DNA of 33,660 bases, from positions 1 to 33,660 of the forward strand of contig CANOPF010000012.1 of NCBI GenBank assembly GCA_947568535.1, given 5' to 3'. Origin of the DNA: an uncultured Clostridium sp. Its GTDB lineage: Bacteria > Bacillota > Clostridia > TANB77 > CAG-508. A program made the position numbers and the translations under genes. The notes beneath the pieces are model-generated. The model worked only from the letters and a program-made list of their open reading frames with translations, ran no database searches and had not been told where the DNA came from. Position 1 is the stretch's first letter; every line of letters begins with the position of its first letter. Of the stretch, positions 10,001 through 18,748 are shown piece by piece.

Positions 10001-10586
10001 TTTTTCTTCTAACCATTTTTGTGGAAATGGATTACTTTGTGTATAAGAATATATTTTTAACACTAAATCTTTTAGTGGAGTATCATCTCTATAACTTGTA
10101 TAAAGATGAATTAATGTTAAAAAGTCTTGATTTTCGGTTTCATAGTTTTTTTCAAATATATCTTCGATTACTTCTTGTTTTAATAATTCTATTTCAGTTG
10201 CATCGGCAATCCTAAAATTAGGCGAGATATTTTCTATCTCAAAAAAATTATTGCGTACTATTTCTAAGCAAAAAGAGTCTATCGTACAAATACTAGCTTT
10301 ATTTAATAATGTTAATTGTCTTTGTAAATTTTCATCTTCTGGTGTTTCTGCTAGTTTCTCATCAATCGCATTTAATACTCTTTCTCTCATTTCAGAAGCA
10401 GCACTATTGGTAAATGTTACGACCAGTATCTTGTCTATATCTATTTTATCTTGAATAATTCTATTCATTATTCTTTCTACTAATACTGCGGTTTTTCCAC
10501 TTCCGTGCTGCTGCTGCTACTAATATATTGGATCCCTTTTCATCTATTGCCTCTTGCTGTTCTGGTGTCCATTTTACTTTACTCAT
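7029..10586 (-). CDS. addA: AddA helicase-nuclease, read through three +1 CGGA sites
   Basis: Without recoding this is three ORF pieces; skipping one C at 10505, 9754 and 8445 gives one 1184-aa protein of normal AddA length. AddA is the UvrD-like helicase/nuclease subunit of AddAB, which resects double-strand breaks for RecA. Visible: Q-motif WTPEQQEA (6-13), Walker A AAAAGSGKT (24-32, Gly28 restored at site 1), Walker B VDEYQDSN-type (IDEYQDSN), motif V SIHKSKGLEFPVVFLA, motif VI EEMRILYVALTRSKEKL. The C-terminal PD-(D/E)XK nuclease shows GIIDLYYRNKEDKLILVDYK. Site 2 restores Gly278 and site 3 restores Gly714 in the conserved YYHYVGLMPNG stretch. The start is ATG 10586 with GAGGAGT upstream. 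It follows the ABC exporter by 31 bases. No addB is adjacent, which is unusual. All other motifs are intact, so I regard it as a live gene, not a pseudogene. Confidence 0.85.
8442..8445 (-). other. +1 recoding site CGGA, addA site 3 (Gly714)
   Basis: Minus strand reads CAT TAT GTT C GGA TTA ATG CCA. The zero frame gives YVRINAKWN and stops 50 bases downstream; skipping C gives YYHYVGLMPNG, the AddA-family sequence. Confidence 0.9.
9751..9754 (-). other. +1 recoding site CGGA, addA site 2 (Gly278)
   Basis: Minus strand reads CAA ATA GTT C GGA ACA CTC AAA TTT. The zero frame ends in LAKTKK-stop; skipping C continues as VGTLKFVTWPRQKNESAIKD, followed by the AddA-like RDEVKKKLEKL. Confidence 0.85.
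10502..10505 (-). other. +1 recoding site CGGA, addA site 1 (Walker A Gly28)
   Basis: Minus strand reads GCA GCA GCA GCA C GGA AGT GGA AAA ACC GCA. The zero frame destroys the P-loop (AAAARKWKN); skipping C gives AAAAGSGKTAVLVERI, the canonical AddA Walker A motif. Confidence 0.93.
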
Positions 10587-10617
10587 TTTTTATTTACTCC
10601 TCATAAACCAATCAACT

Positions 10618-12439
10618 TTATTCTTCATCTTCTTCAAATTGGCTATTATAAAGTTCTGCATAAAATCCACCTTTTGCTAATAAATCTTCATGAGTTCCTT
10701 GTTCTACTATATCGCCATGATTCATGACTAAAATTAAATCTGCATTTTTAATGGTAGATAATCGATGGGCAATAATAAAACTGGTTCTTCCTTTCATTAA
10801 ATTATCCATTGCCAATTGAATTTGTATTTCTGTTCTTGTATCAATTGAACTAGTTGCTTCATCTAAAATTAGTATTTTAGGATCAGCTAAAATAACTCTT
10901 GCAATTGTCATTAACTGTTTTTGTCCTGCTGAAATATTACTTGATTCCTCATTAATCATAGAATGATATCCTTGTGGCAATGTTTTAATAAAATGATGTA
11001 CATGTGCTGCTTTAGCTGCTTCAATTATTTGATCTTCTGTAGCATCTTCTCTACCATATTTAATATTATCTTTTACTGTTCCTCCAAATAACCATGTATC
11101 TTGTAAAACCATACCAAACATTTGACGAAGTTCGCCTCTTTTAAAATCCTTTATATTATATCCATCAACCATTATGGCTCCGTTCTGTTACATCATAAAA
11201 TCTCATGAGTAACTTTACCATTGTCGTCTTTCCTGCTCCTGTGGGACCAACTATAGCAATTTTTTGTCCCTCCTTGACCTTTGCATTAAAATCACTAATA
11301 ACCATAATATCTGGCTCATAGCCAAATTTCACATGTTCAAATGTTACATTTCCTTTTAATTTACTGATATTGATCTTTTCTTGATGCGTATCCATTTCTT
11401 CTGGTTGCTCTAAAAATTCAAATATTCTTTCTGATGCAGCAATCATAGCTTGTAACATAGCTGATATTTGAGCAATTTGATTAATTGGCTGTGTAAATTG
11501 CTTATTATATTGGATAAAACTTTGAATATTTCCCACAGTAATTGTTCCCTTTATAGCTAAATAACCTCCTGCTACAGCTACTCCTACATAGCCTATATTC
11601 GCAATAAAATTCATAACAGGAAACATTAATCCTGATAAAAATTGCGACTTCCACCCTGCACGATATAATTCTTGACTAGCTTTCTCAAAATTATTGGTTA
11701 CTTTATCTTCTGCATTAAATACTTTTACAATGTTTAACCCTCCATATATTTCTTCGACTTGACCATTGACTTGTGCTAAATAATTTTGTTGCCTTTGGAA
11801 GTATTTTTGTGATTTTCCTACAATATTTTTAACTAATATTCCTGCTATAGGAAGAATAATAAGAGAGATTAATGTCATTTGCCAACTAATGGAAAACATC
11901 ATTATTAAGATACCAATAATCGTACAAATAGATGTGATAATTTGAGTAACACTTTGACTTAAACTAGAGCTTAATGTATCAATGTCATTAGTAATAACAG
12001 ACAACACTTCTCCATTTGTTTTTGTATCAAAATACTTCATTGGTAATTTATTGATTTTACCAATAATATCATTTCTTATTTTATAGGTTAAATTTTGTGA
12101 GATTCCTGTCATAGTAAAATTTTGGATAAAAGAAAATACAGCACTAATTAGATATAATAGTAATAGGGTAATGGAAATCTCTCCAATTTTTCCAAAGTCA
12201 ATTCCTTTTCCTCCAGATAGTTTGCTTATTAATCCATTAAATATCTCTGTTGTTGCATTTCCTAATATCTTAGGTCCTACAATGGTAAATATCGTACTTC
12301 CTATAGCAAAGATAAAAACAATCACTAAGGCAAACCTATATTTCATTAAATAATTGTGAATTAATTTTCTGGTAGTACTTTTTACATCTTTTGCTTTTTG
12401 TAATGTCTTATGATAATTTGGTCCCATTGGTCCTGGCAT
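10618..12439 (-). CDS. ABC exporter half (canonical ATPase site), read through one +1 CGGA site
   Basis: 606 aa after one +1 shift at 11182. Six-helix ABC exporter membrane domain (about 30-340), then the ATPase domain: Walker A GPTGAGKTT (398-406), restored Gly420 in RFYDVTEGAIMVDGYNIKD, signature SAGQKQ, Walker B ILILDEATSSID with the catalytic Glu present, and switch His in IIAHRLST. Without recoding the protein ends at SHNG, after Walker A but before signature and Walker B, and the remainder would be an isolated ATPase fragment. The start is ATG 12439 with GGAGGGGG upstream, one base after the stop of the partner gene. With that partner it should form a heterodimeric multidrug-type exporter. 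Confidence 0.88.
11179..11182 (-). other. +1 recoding site CGGA in the ABC exporter (Gly420)
   Basis: Minus strand reads GTA ACA GAA C GGA GCC ATA ATG GTT GAT GGA. The zero frame ends TERSHNG-stop; skipping C gives VTEGAIMVDG, the usual segment after Walker A in ABC ATPases. Confidence 0.93.
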
Positions 12440-12440
12440 G

Positions 12441-14708
12441 CTATTTTCCCCCTCCTTCTCCTAATTCTTCTTCTGACAATTGTGATAAGGCAATTTGACG
12501 ATAAGTTTCATTACCTTTCATTAGTTCTTCATGGGTTCCTATTCCTACGACTTTTCCTTCTTCTAATACAACGATCTTTTCAGCATTCATAATTGTACTT
12601 ATTCTTTGTGCCACAATAATAACTGTTTTATTTTTTGTTTTACTTGCTAAAGCTTCTCTTAGTTTACTATCTGTTTTAAAATCTAAAGCAGAAAAACTAT
12701 CATCAAATACAAAAATTTCTGGATTTTTAGCAATAGCTCTAGCAATGGATAAACGTTGTTTTTGACCTCCTGAAACATTACTACCACCTTGTGCTATTGG
12801 TTCTTGATATTTTTTCTCTTTTCCATAAATAAATTCAGTAGCTTGAGCAATTTCTGCGGATTCTTTCATCTGTTCATCTGACATGGTTTGATTAGCATAT
12901 TTAATATTTGATTCAATGGTTCCTGAAAATAAAATTCCTTTTTGCGGAACAAATCCTATTTTATCTCTTAATTCCTTTTGTGCAACTTCTTTGATATTCA
13001 CTCCATCAATCAAAAGTTCTCCACCAGTTACATCATAAAATCTTGGTAACAAATTAACTATTGTTGATTTACCACTTCCTGTACTTCCTATAATAGCCGT
13101 GGTTTCTCCTGGTTTTGCTGTAAAATTAATATCGGATAAAATTTCTGTGTCGGCATCTGGATAGCGGAAAGATACATTTTTAAATTCTACTAATCCTTTT
13201 TTATTTGGATCAAAGTTTTTTACTTCTTCTCTATCTTTTATGCTTGATTCTGTTTCGATTACCTCATTAATACGCTTTGCTGATACGGCTGCTCTTGGCA
13301 ACATGATAGAAACCATAGATATCATTAAAAACGCCATTACGATTTGCATAGTATATTGAATAAATGCCATCATATCTCCTACTTGCATAATACCTTGGTC
13401 TACATTGTGCCCCCCTACCCACACAATTAATATCATGATTGAATTCATAATAAACATTAACAAAGGCATCATCATGGACATTGCTCTAGTAACAAAAAGA
13501 TCAGTTCTCATTAAATTTGTATTCGCTTTATTAAATCTTCCTTCTTCTCTTTCTTCTTTATGGAAGGCTCTAATAACTGGCAATCCAGTTAATATTTCTC
13601 TTGCTACTTGGTTCAATTGATCAATTAGCTCTTGTAATTTTTTGAATTTTGGCATAACCATAATAAATAAAGTTCCTACAATAAATAAAATTGCTAAAAT
13701 AGCAACACCAATAATCCAAGCCATTTGACTATCACTCTTTGTTAATACTTTAATAAAACCTCCTATACCTATAATTGGTGCATAGACTATTACCCTAAAT
13801 AACATCGTAATTAATTGTTGTATCTGTTGTATATCATTAGTACTACGCGTAATCAGTGAAGCTGTTGAAAATTCTACTAATTCTTTATTAGAAAAATGAA
13901 TGACTTTTTTAAATACTTTATCTCTTAGTGTTTTGCCTAATTTAGCTGCTACTCTTGAAGATAATAGCATAATAGAAATGGCTGATATCATAGTAATAGA
14001 TGCTATTCCTAACATTTGCATTCCAGAAATTAAGATATAATCATTTTGCAACTTATCTATATCAACACCTAATCTAATATACATTTCTTTTACCGAAGCA
14101 ATTGCTGCTTGTTCTTTTATCGATTCTTGCATTTTCTCTATTTGATTAGTAAATTCTGATAATATTTGCTTTCTTTCCTCTTCTGGCATATTTTTTATTA
14201 ATTCCATTAAATCTTGTGATTGTATATATGGCTTTTGTGTTTCTGGCATATTTGCTGTTATTTTTTCCTTTATTTTCTCTGCTTGTTCCTTATTTTGAAG
14301 TGCTGTCATTTCCATTAACGGGCTAGACAACTGTTTGGATAACTCTTCTTTTTTCTTATCTTCTATTGGTTTTATGATATAAACAGTATTTTCTTCTAAA
14401 TGCTTATCTTTTCCTAAATATTTATGAATGATTTTCTTTTCTTGTTTGGTTTGTTCTTTTCCCATTAATGTATAATTTTCTAAAATTTCTTTACTTAAAT
14501 CAGTAAAAATTAATAAATTTTCCATATCTTGTTTGGAAATAATGTCTGGTACTGCTGTTTCAATTCCTCCTGCTTGTATTCCTACATTTACTATTTTAGA
14601 AGTATAATCTGGTAAAGCTAAATCTGTTGTTGCTTGAATACATAGTAAAATGATAATAACAATAACTGACCAACATGATTTCTTTACATTTTTTAAAACT
14701 TTTATCAT
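12441..14708 (-). CDS. ABC exporter half with degenerate ATPase site and a large loop after helix 1
   Basis: 755 aa from ATG 14708 (GGGAG just upstream). A longer in-frame extension to 14762 is rejected because the predicted transcript starts there. TM1 (about 11-30) is followed by a charged, helix-rich insert of about 180 residues (45-225) before TM2 (about 226-250), much longer than in standard exporters. ATPase: Walker A GSTGSGKST (541-549), signature NVSGGQKQ (644-651), Walker B IFVFDD with Asp670 replacing the catalytic Glu, and the switch His replaced by Gln (IIVAQRIST). The partner encoded next has the intact Glu and His, so the pair fits heterodimeric exporters with one degenerate site. 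Translationally linked to its partner (1-base gap). Confidence 0.9.
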   Translation of the reverse strand: MIKVLKNVKKSCWSVIVIIILLCIQATTDLALPDYTSKIVNVGIQAGGIETAVPDIISKQDMENLLIFTDLSKEILENYTLMGKEQTKQEKKIIHKYLGKDKHLEENTVYIIKPIEDKKKEELSKQLSSPLMEMTALQNKEQAEKIKEKITANMPETQKPYIQSQDLMELIKNMPEEERKQILSEFTNQIEKMQESIKEQAAIASVKEMYIRLGVDIDKLQNDYILISGMQMLGIASITMISAISIMLLSSRVAAKLGKTLRDKVFKKVIHFSNKELVEFSTASLITRSTNDIQQIQQLITMLFRVIVYAPIIGIGGFIKVLTKSDSQMAWIIGVAILAILFIVGTLFIMVMPKFKKLQELIDQLNQVAREILTGLPVIRAFHKEEREEGRFNKANTNLMRTDLFVTRAMSMMMPLLMFIMNSIMILIVWVGGHNVDQGIMQVGDMMAFIQYTMQIVMAFLMISMVSIMLPRAAVSAKRINEVIETESSIKDREEVKNFDPNKKGLVEFKNVSFRYPDADTEILSDINFTAKPGETTAIIGSTGSGKSTIVNLLPRFYDVTGGELLIDGVNIKEVAQKELRDKIGFVPQKGILFSGTIESNIKYANQTMSDEQMKESAEIAQATEFIYGKEKKYQEPIAQGGSNVSGGQKQRLSIARAIAKNPEIFVFDDSFSALDFKTDSKLREALASKTKNKTVIIVAQRISTIMNAEKIVVLEEGKVVGIGTHEELMKGNETYRQIALSQLSEEELGEGGGK

Positions 14709-14768
14709 GATTTCTCCCTTCTTTGTCCGATTAAAACTACTTCTTTTGGACATAAATAACACTGTATC

Positions 14769-14797
14769 AGTATATGTGACACAGTGTCATTTGTCAA
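14769..14797 (-). promoter_or_regulatory. SigA-type promoter of the ABC exporter-addA operon
   Basis: TTGACA (14797-14792), 17-base spacer, TATACT (14774-14769). This gives a leader of about 54 bases before ATG 14708. Confidence 0.75.
14777..14789. promoter_or_regulatory. Perfect palindrome (operator) inside the ABC promoter spacer
   Basis: TGACACAGTGTCA is a 13-base perfect palindrome lying between the -35 and -10 boxes. A related half-site (ACACTGT) follows at about 14759-14765. This is the usual layout of a TetR- or MarR-type repressor site; no such regulator is encoded in the window. Confidence 0.6.
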
Positions 14798-14834
14798 TGT
14801 TCTCATTGTGAATTTTTTGTAAATTTAGTACTCA

Positions 14835-15485
14835 CTACATTTTTCTGAATACACCACCTACTTTTCCTAAAATTTCACAATTAGGTACGATAATTGGATC
14901 CATAGTGGAATTTTCTGGCTGTAATCGAATATGATCTTTTTCCTTATAGAAAGTCTTTACGGTTGCTTCTTCTCCTATTAGTGCCACAACAATCTCGCCA
15001 TTATTGGCTGTATGTTGTTTTTTTACTAATAGATAATCTCCATCTAAAATTCCTGCTTCTATCATACTTTCTCCTCTTACGGTAAGCATAAAACTTTCAC
15101 AGTTTCCTACAAAGTCAATGGGAATCGGAAATGTATCTGTTACATTTTCTACCGCTAATATTGGTTCCCCTGCTGTAATCTTACCAATAATAGGAACTTC
15201 TACTAATTCTCTTTGTGTATAGAAATCTTTACTTGATGTTTTCTTTACCTCACCAGATCCACCTTTTAATAGTCGTAGTGTTCTTCCTTTTTTATCTTGT
15301 TTTTTTATGTATCCTTTTTCGTCTAATTTGGCTAAATATCCATGAACAGTTGCTGTTGAACTTAATCCTACTGCTTTCCCAATTTCTCTTACTGATGGTG
15401 GATATCCTTGTGTCATGATTTGTTTTTCAATAAATCTTAATATAGCTTTTTCTCTTTTATTCAATTCTGGTTTTTTTCTTGGCAT
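14835..15485 (-). CDS. lexA: LexA SOS repressor
   Basis: 216 aa from ATG 15485 with GGAG 9 bases upstream; an upstream GTG at 15494 overlaps that ribosome binding site and is rejected. The N-terminal winged helix-turn-helix (about 1-70; [20 protein letters not shown]) binds operators. The C-terminal S24 peptidase domain has the Ala105-Gly106 self-cleavage bond (ITAGEP), Ser140 (VRGESM) and Lys177 (ATVKTFY). RecA filaments trigger self-cleavage and derepress DNA repair genes. It has its own promoter with a LexA-box-like site, consistent with autoregulation. Confidence 0.95.
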   Translation of the reverse strand: MPRKKPELNKREKAILRFIEKQIMTQGYPPSVREIGKAVGLSSTATVHGYLAKLDEKGYIKKQDKKGRTLRLLKGGSGEVKKTSSKDFYTQRELVEVPIIGKITAGEPILAVENVTDTFPIPIDFVGNCESFMLTVRGESMIEAGILDGDYLLVKKQHTANNGEIVVALIGEEATVKTFYKEKDHIRLQPENSTMDPIIVPNCEILGKVGGVFRKM

Positions 15486-15515
15486 TTCTTTCACTCCATT
15501 CTCTTATTTTTGTTT

Positions 15516-15544
15516 ATCATATCACACAAACAAAAAAATGTCAA
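15516..15544 (-). promoter_or_regulatory. SigA-type promoter of lexA
   Basis: TTGACA (15544-15539), exactly 17 bases, TATGAT (15521-15516); ATG is 31 bases beyond the -10. The -35 box lies inside one arm of the hairpin that ends the spoIIQ-like gene. Confidence 0.85.
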
Positions 15545-15563
15545 ACATATTTTTGACATTTTT
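15534..15563 (-). terminator. Hairpin after the spoIIQ-like gene, shared with the lexA promoter
   Basis: Perfect 12-base arms AAAAATGTCAAA / TTTGACATTTTT with a 6-base loop, followed on the minus strand by a T run. It starts 6 bases after the spoIIQ-like stop codon. Confidence 0.65.
15542..15555. promoter_or_regulatory. LexA-box-like operator overlapping the lexA -35 box
   Basis: CAAACATATTTTTG matches the Gram-positive SOS box CGAACATATGTTCG at 11 of 14 positions. It overlaps the lexA -35 element, where a repressor would block polymerase. Confidence 0.5.
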
Positions 15564-15569
15564 AAAACC

Positions 15570-16403
15570 TTATTTTACATAAAGATTTGGATCGACAGGT
15601 AACGAATCTTTTAACATTTCAAAATGAAGATGTGCTTCATCAGCAATTTCAAATACTGCTGTATTACCTACTGTACCAAGGGATTGTCCTTTTTCTACTT
15701 TCTCTCCTTCTACAACAAATTCGGATGTTAATAAATTGGCATAGATGGTCTGAAAGTTATTTTCATGTTCAACAACAATGGTTAATCCATATCTTGGATC
15801 ATTTTTTATCGATTTTACTGTTCCTGCTTCTGCTGATTTGACTACTGTTGTTTTATCTGCTTTAATATCAATTCCCATATGAGTTGTCCATTCTTTTAAT
15901 GTTTCTGAATAAATTAAGTTATCTTTAGCATATTCTCTTACAATCTCACCTTCCACTGGTCTTTCAAAACTTAATTCCTTTTTTGTTTCTGGTTGAGTAG
16001 GTTTGGCATTTGTGGTTACATTCGTCGTATTTGTTTTTTTTGTTTTATTGGTTGTGTTTGTTAGGTTAACTCTTTTTTCAATGGTGGTTTGATTTGTTGT
16101 GTTACTTGTATTGCTTTTGTTTGTTGTACTAGTAGTATTGCTAGTATTTGTTTCATTTTTTGCTTCTTCTACCGTTTTTCCCATGTCTGTACTTGCACTT
16201 TCTGTATTTACTTTATGGTTAAGATTTGCCATCTCTTCTAAAGTCATTGTACTTTTTCTTACATCATCACTTAATGTCTTGCTATACATAAATAAAGCAA
16301 ACACAATAACCGCTAGTATAGCTACCCCAATACCTGCATATAAAATAATTTTATCCACAGTAGTTTTGCTTCTTACTTGTTTTCTTCTACTTTCTCTTCT
16401 CAT
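15570..16403 (-). CDS. spoIIQ: SpoIIQ-like M23 (LytM) endopeptidase-domain protein
   Basis: 277 aa from ATG 16403 (AAGGAGG upstream); an in-frame extension to 16463 lacks a ribosome binding site. One transmembrane helix (19-40), then an Asn/Thr-rich linker (about 84-133), then a LytM domain. The metal-site residues are all present: H175 and D179 (THMGID), and H258-L-H260 (AHLHFE). In sporulation SpoIIQ of the forespore contacts SpoIIIAH of the mother cell and forms the channel across the septum. Position directly after spoIID and sigF, and the presence of spoIIIAH in the same window, support this name rather than a generic M23 peptidase. The complete catalytic set suggests it may still cut peptidoglycan, unlike degenerate SpoIIQ forms. 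Confidence 0.8.
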   Translation of the reverse strand: MRRESRRKQVRSKTTVDKIILYAGIGVAILAVIVFALFMYSKTLSDDVRKSTMTLEEMANLNHKVNTESASTDMGKTVEEAKNETNTSNTTSTTNKSNTSNTTNQTTIEKRVNLTNTTNKTKKTNTTNVTTNAKPTQPETKKELSFERPVEGEIVREYAKDNLIYSETLKEWTTHMGIDIKADKTTVVKSAEAGTVKSIKNDPRYGLTIVVEHENNFQTIYANLLTSEFVVEGEKVEKGQSLGTVGNTAVFEIADEAHLHFEMLKDSLPVDPNLYVK

Positions 16404-16463
16404 ATAATCCTCCTTAACTGATTTATTACTTACAGTATTTCCTTTTTTTAGAAGATTATACAT

Positions 16464-17477
16464 TTACATGGAATTTATTTCTTTAATTTCCACTCCTGTG
16501 TAAAAATGATGAATAATTTCTTCCCAATTTCTTCCTTGTTTTGCCATTGTATCAGCACCTGTCTGGCTCATTCCTACACCATGGCCATATCCTTTTACAG
16601 TAAATTTTATTTTACCTTCCTGTTTTACTATTTCAAAGTTGGTTGACCTTAACCCTAAAATACTTCTTGCTTCTACCCCTGAAATTCTATGATTTCCCAA
16701 TTGAATTGTTTTTACTCTTTTACTGTCTGTATATTCTAATATTTTAATTTCTTCTGGATTAGTAAAATCAATCTGTATATCCTGATATTTTGTTTTTAAT
16801 TTTTCGATTAGCTCTGTATAAGAAAATTCTATTTCTGAAGCATATTGGGTATAACCTTCTTCTCCTGCCGTTTCTACAACCTGTAAATAAGGCAAGTTAC
16901 CTCCTCCCCATACATTTATAGGAAGTTCAGTAGTTCCACCACTATTAGCATGAAAAAAAGCATTAATTGGTTCATTTTCATAAGTAATGATTCTTCCTTT
17001 TGTTTCTTCCACACATTGTTCTATTTTTTGCCAATTACTTTCTCTTTTACTCTCTTCCCATCTTTCTAATCTTGTTTCTTTGGAGACCCAAGCTTGGCAA
17101 CAAGTAGAATCATCACAAATATCTGCATTATCATGTTTTTTATACTTAACTTTATACATTGTATAGGTTCTTGCAACAACTGCTTGTGCTTTTAACGCTT
17201 CTAATTCAAAATCTGCTGGCATCTCTGCTGACACTACGTGACATAAGTAGTTATCTAGTTCTACTGTTTCTATTTCTCCTGTTTTTTTATGCAATAACTG
17301 AATATTTGTATCCTTTTCATTAGCATGTTTTTTCGTTTCTGTTTCCTCTTGTATATTATCTTCTTTTTTTTCTTCTTCTTGTTTAGCTGTAACAGGTATA
17401 TTCGATTTAGTCAATAAAGCTGGTAATAAAAAACAAATAAAGATAAATGTCAAAAAATATAACAAAAGTTTTTTCAC
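16464..17477 (-). CDS. spoIID: Stage II sporulation protein D, lytic transglycosylase
   Basis: 337 aa. N-terminal signal/anchor helix (4-22), then the SpoIID domain. SpoIID cleaves denuded glycan strands during forespore engulfment, together with SpoIIM and SpoIIP. Visible: SAEMP with catalytic Glu85, the following ALKAQAVVARTY, a Cys-containing insert CDDSTCCQAW (121-130), HANSGG (176-181), WGGGNLPYLQ, and the C-terminal GYGHGVGMSQTGADTMA. It follows sigF by 26 bases and precedes the spoIIQ-like gene by 60. It may therefore be co-transcribed with sigF or have a sigma-E promoter inside sigF; I could not identify one with confidence. Confidence 0.93.
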   Translation of the reverse strand: MKKLLLYFLTFIFICFLLPALLTKSNIPVTAKQEEEKKEDNIQEETETKKHANEKDTNIQLLHKKTGEIETVELDNYLCHVVSAEMPADFELEALKAQAVVARTYTMYKVKYKKHDNADICDDSTCCQAWVSKETRLERWEESKRESNWQKIEQCVEETKGRIITYENEPINAFFHANSGGTTELPINVWGGGNLPYLQVVETAGEEGYTQYASEIEFSYTELIEKLKTKYQDIQIDFTNPEEIKILEYTDSKRVKTIQLGNHRISGVEARSILGLRSTNFEIVKQEGKIKFTVKGYGHGVGMSQTGADTMAKQGRNWEEIIHHFYTGVEIKEINSM

Positions 17478-17503
17478 TACTTGTTTTCTCCCTTCTTTTT
17501 GTT

Positions 17504-18236
17504 TTAAGCTTCAATTAACTTTTTCTTCATTTTTTCTAAAACTTTTCGTTCAATTCTTGAAACTTGTACTTGTGTAATTCCCAAAATCTTTGCTACTTGT
17601 GTTTGTGTTTTTTCTTTAAAAAATCGTAATAAAATAATTTCTTTATCTCTTGCTTCTAAATTTTCAATTAGTTGATTAATAACTAATCTATTCGTTATTA
17701 TTTCTTCTTCATTTTTATGGTTGGATAGTGTTTCTGCCAAACTAATACTATTTCCATCTTTTTGATTAGTATATGTACTACCTTCAATTGACTCTATGGT
17801 ATTTGTTGACTCCATAGCCAACACAATATCTTCTTGCGAAGCCTTTAATTCTTTTGCTATTTCATTTATGGTTATTTCTTCTCCTCTTTTATAAAAGTAT
17901 TCTTTTTGCAATTCTCTAATTTTTATACTTAATTCCTTAATGCTTCTACTTACTTTAACTGGTCCATCATCTCTTATATATCTTTTTATTTCTCCAATCA
18001 TATATGGTACTGCGTATGTTGATAATTTTACATCAAAATTAACATCAAATCTCTTAATTGATTTGATAAAACCCACACATCCAATTTGATATAAATCATC
18101 CAATTCATATCCTCTTCCATTAAATCTTTTTACAATACTCCATATTAATCCATTATTTTGTTTGATTAGTTTTTCTAATTCAAATTTATCTCCGTGTTTG
18201 GGCTTTTTTAATTGTTTCTATATCATTTTCGAACAT
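17504..18236 (-). CDS. sigF: Forespore sigma factor F, read through one +1 CGGA site
   Basis: 243 aa after one +1 shift at 18194. SigF is the first forespore-specific sigma factor, held inactive by SpoIIAB and released by SpoIIAA. The ATG at 18236 lies inside the end of spoIIAB (19-base overlap) and begins [20 protein letters not shown]. Gly15 of the conserved Gly-Asp pair is exactly the recoded codon. Region 2 follows ([53 protein letters not shown]), then region 3, then region 4 ([33 protein letters not shown]). In the zero frame translation leaves the gene after 14 codons, so recoding would be required for any SigF. The operon order spoIIAA-spoIIAB-sigF is the classical one. Confidence 0.92.
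18191..18194 (-). other. +1 recoding site CGGA in sigF (Gly15)
   Basis: Minus strand reads GCC CAA ACA C GGA GAT AAA TTT GAA TTA. Skipping C gives [16 protein letters not shown], which aligns with the start of known SigF proteins (AQ-x-GD); the zero frame does not. Confidence 0.93.
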
Positions 18237-18694
18237 ATATAATTCTCATCATCCTTTTCTGTTTTTGGCTTTATTTTTTTACTCATGGTTATTTTTGTTC
18301 CTAGCCCAACAATAGACTCTACTTCCATCGTGTCCATAAAACTTTCCATAATGGTAAATCCCATTCCAGATCTTTCTAAATTTGGTTTAGTTGTATATAA
18401 AGGTTCTTTTGCTATATCTATATTTTCAATACCTTTACCTCTATCTGAAATTTCAAGTATAATTTCATTTTCTTTTAAATGACCAATAATTTTTACCATC
18501 CCCTGTTTATTTTCATATCCATGAATAATACAATTAGTTACTGCTTCTGAAACTGCTGTTTTAATATCAGCTAATTCCTCAATAGTAGGATCTAATTGTG
18601 CAGCAAATGCTGCAACAGTAAGTCTGGCAAAAGCTTCATTTGTTGACTTACTCATAAATTCTAATTTCATTTTATTATCAAAAATATCTTTCAT
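18218..18694 (-). CDS. spoIIAB: Anti-sigma F factor / serine kinase SpoIIAB
   Basis: 158 aa GHKL-fold kinase that binds and inhibits SigF and phosphorylates SpoIIAA. N box [11 protein letters not shown] with Glu50 and Asn54, G1 box DRGKGI (84-89), G2 box [10 protein letters not shown], and the GTKI strand near the end. The C-terminal tail ([17 protein letters not shown]) is translated from DNA shared with the start of sigF, ensuring coupled synthesis of the inhibitor and its target. Confidence 0.95.
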   Translation of the reverse strand: MKDIFDNKMKLEFMSKSTNEAFARLTVAAFAAQLDPTIEELADIKTAVSEAVTNCIIHGYENKQGMVKIIGHLKENEIILEISDRGKGIENIDIAKEPLYTTKPNLERSGMGFTIMESFMDTMEVESIVGLGTKITMSKKIKPKTEKDDENYICSKMI

Positions 18695-18748
18695 TTTACT
18701 CTATCCTTTCTTTTTATCTCTTTGAGAGACAAGTTAGCCACGTTTATC

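Noticed and set aside
7029..10586. addA as a pseudogene in three or four fragments
   Set aside because: All three breaks are the same C-before-GGA event, and every helicase and nuclease motif is intact on both sides. The same event is seen in five other genes of which several are normally conserved.
12441..14762. In-frame CGG near 14727 in the N-terminal extension of the ABC gene, which would be an ordinary CGG codon
   Set aside because: The predicted transcript starts at about 14762 and the ribosome binding site points to ATG 14708, so this CGG is in the untranslated leader.
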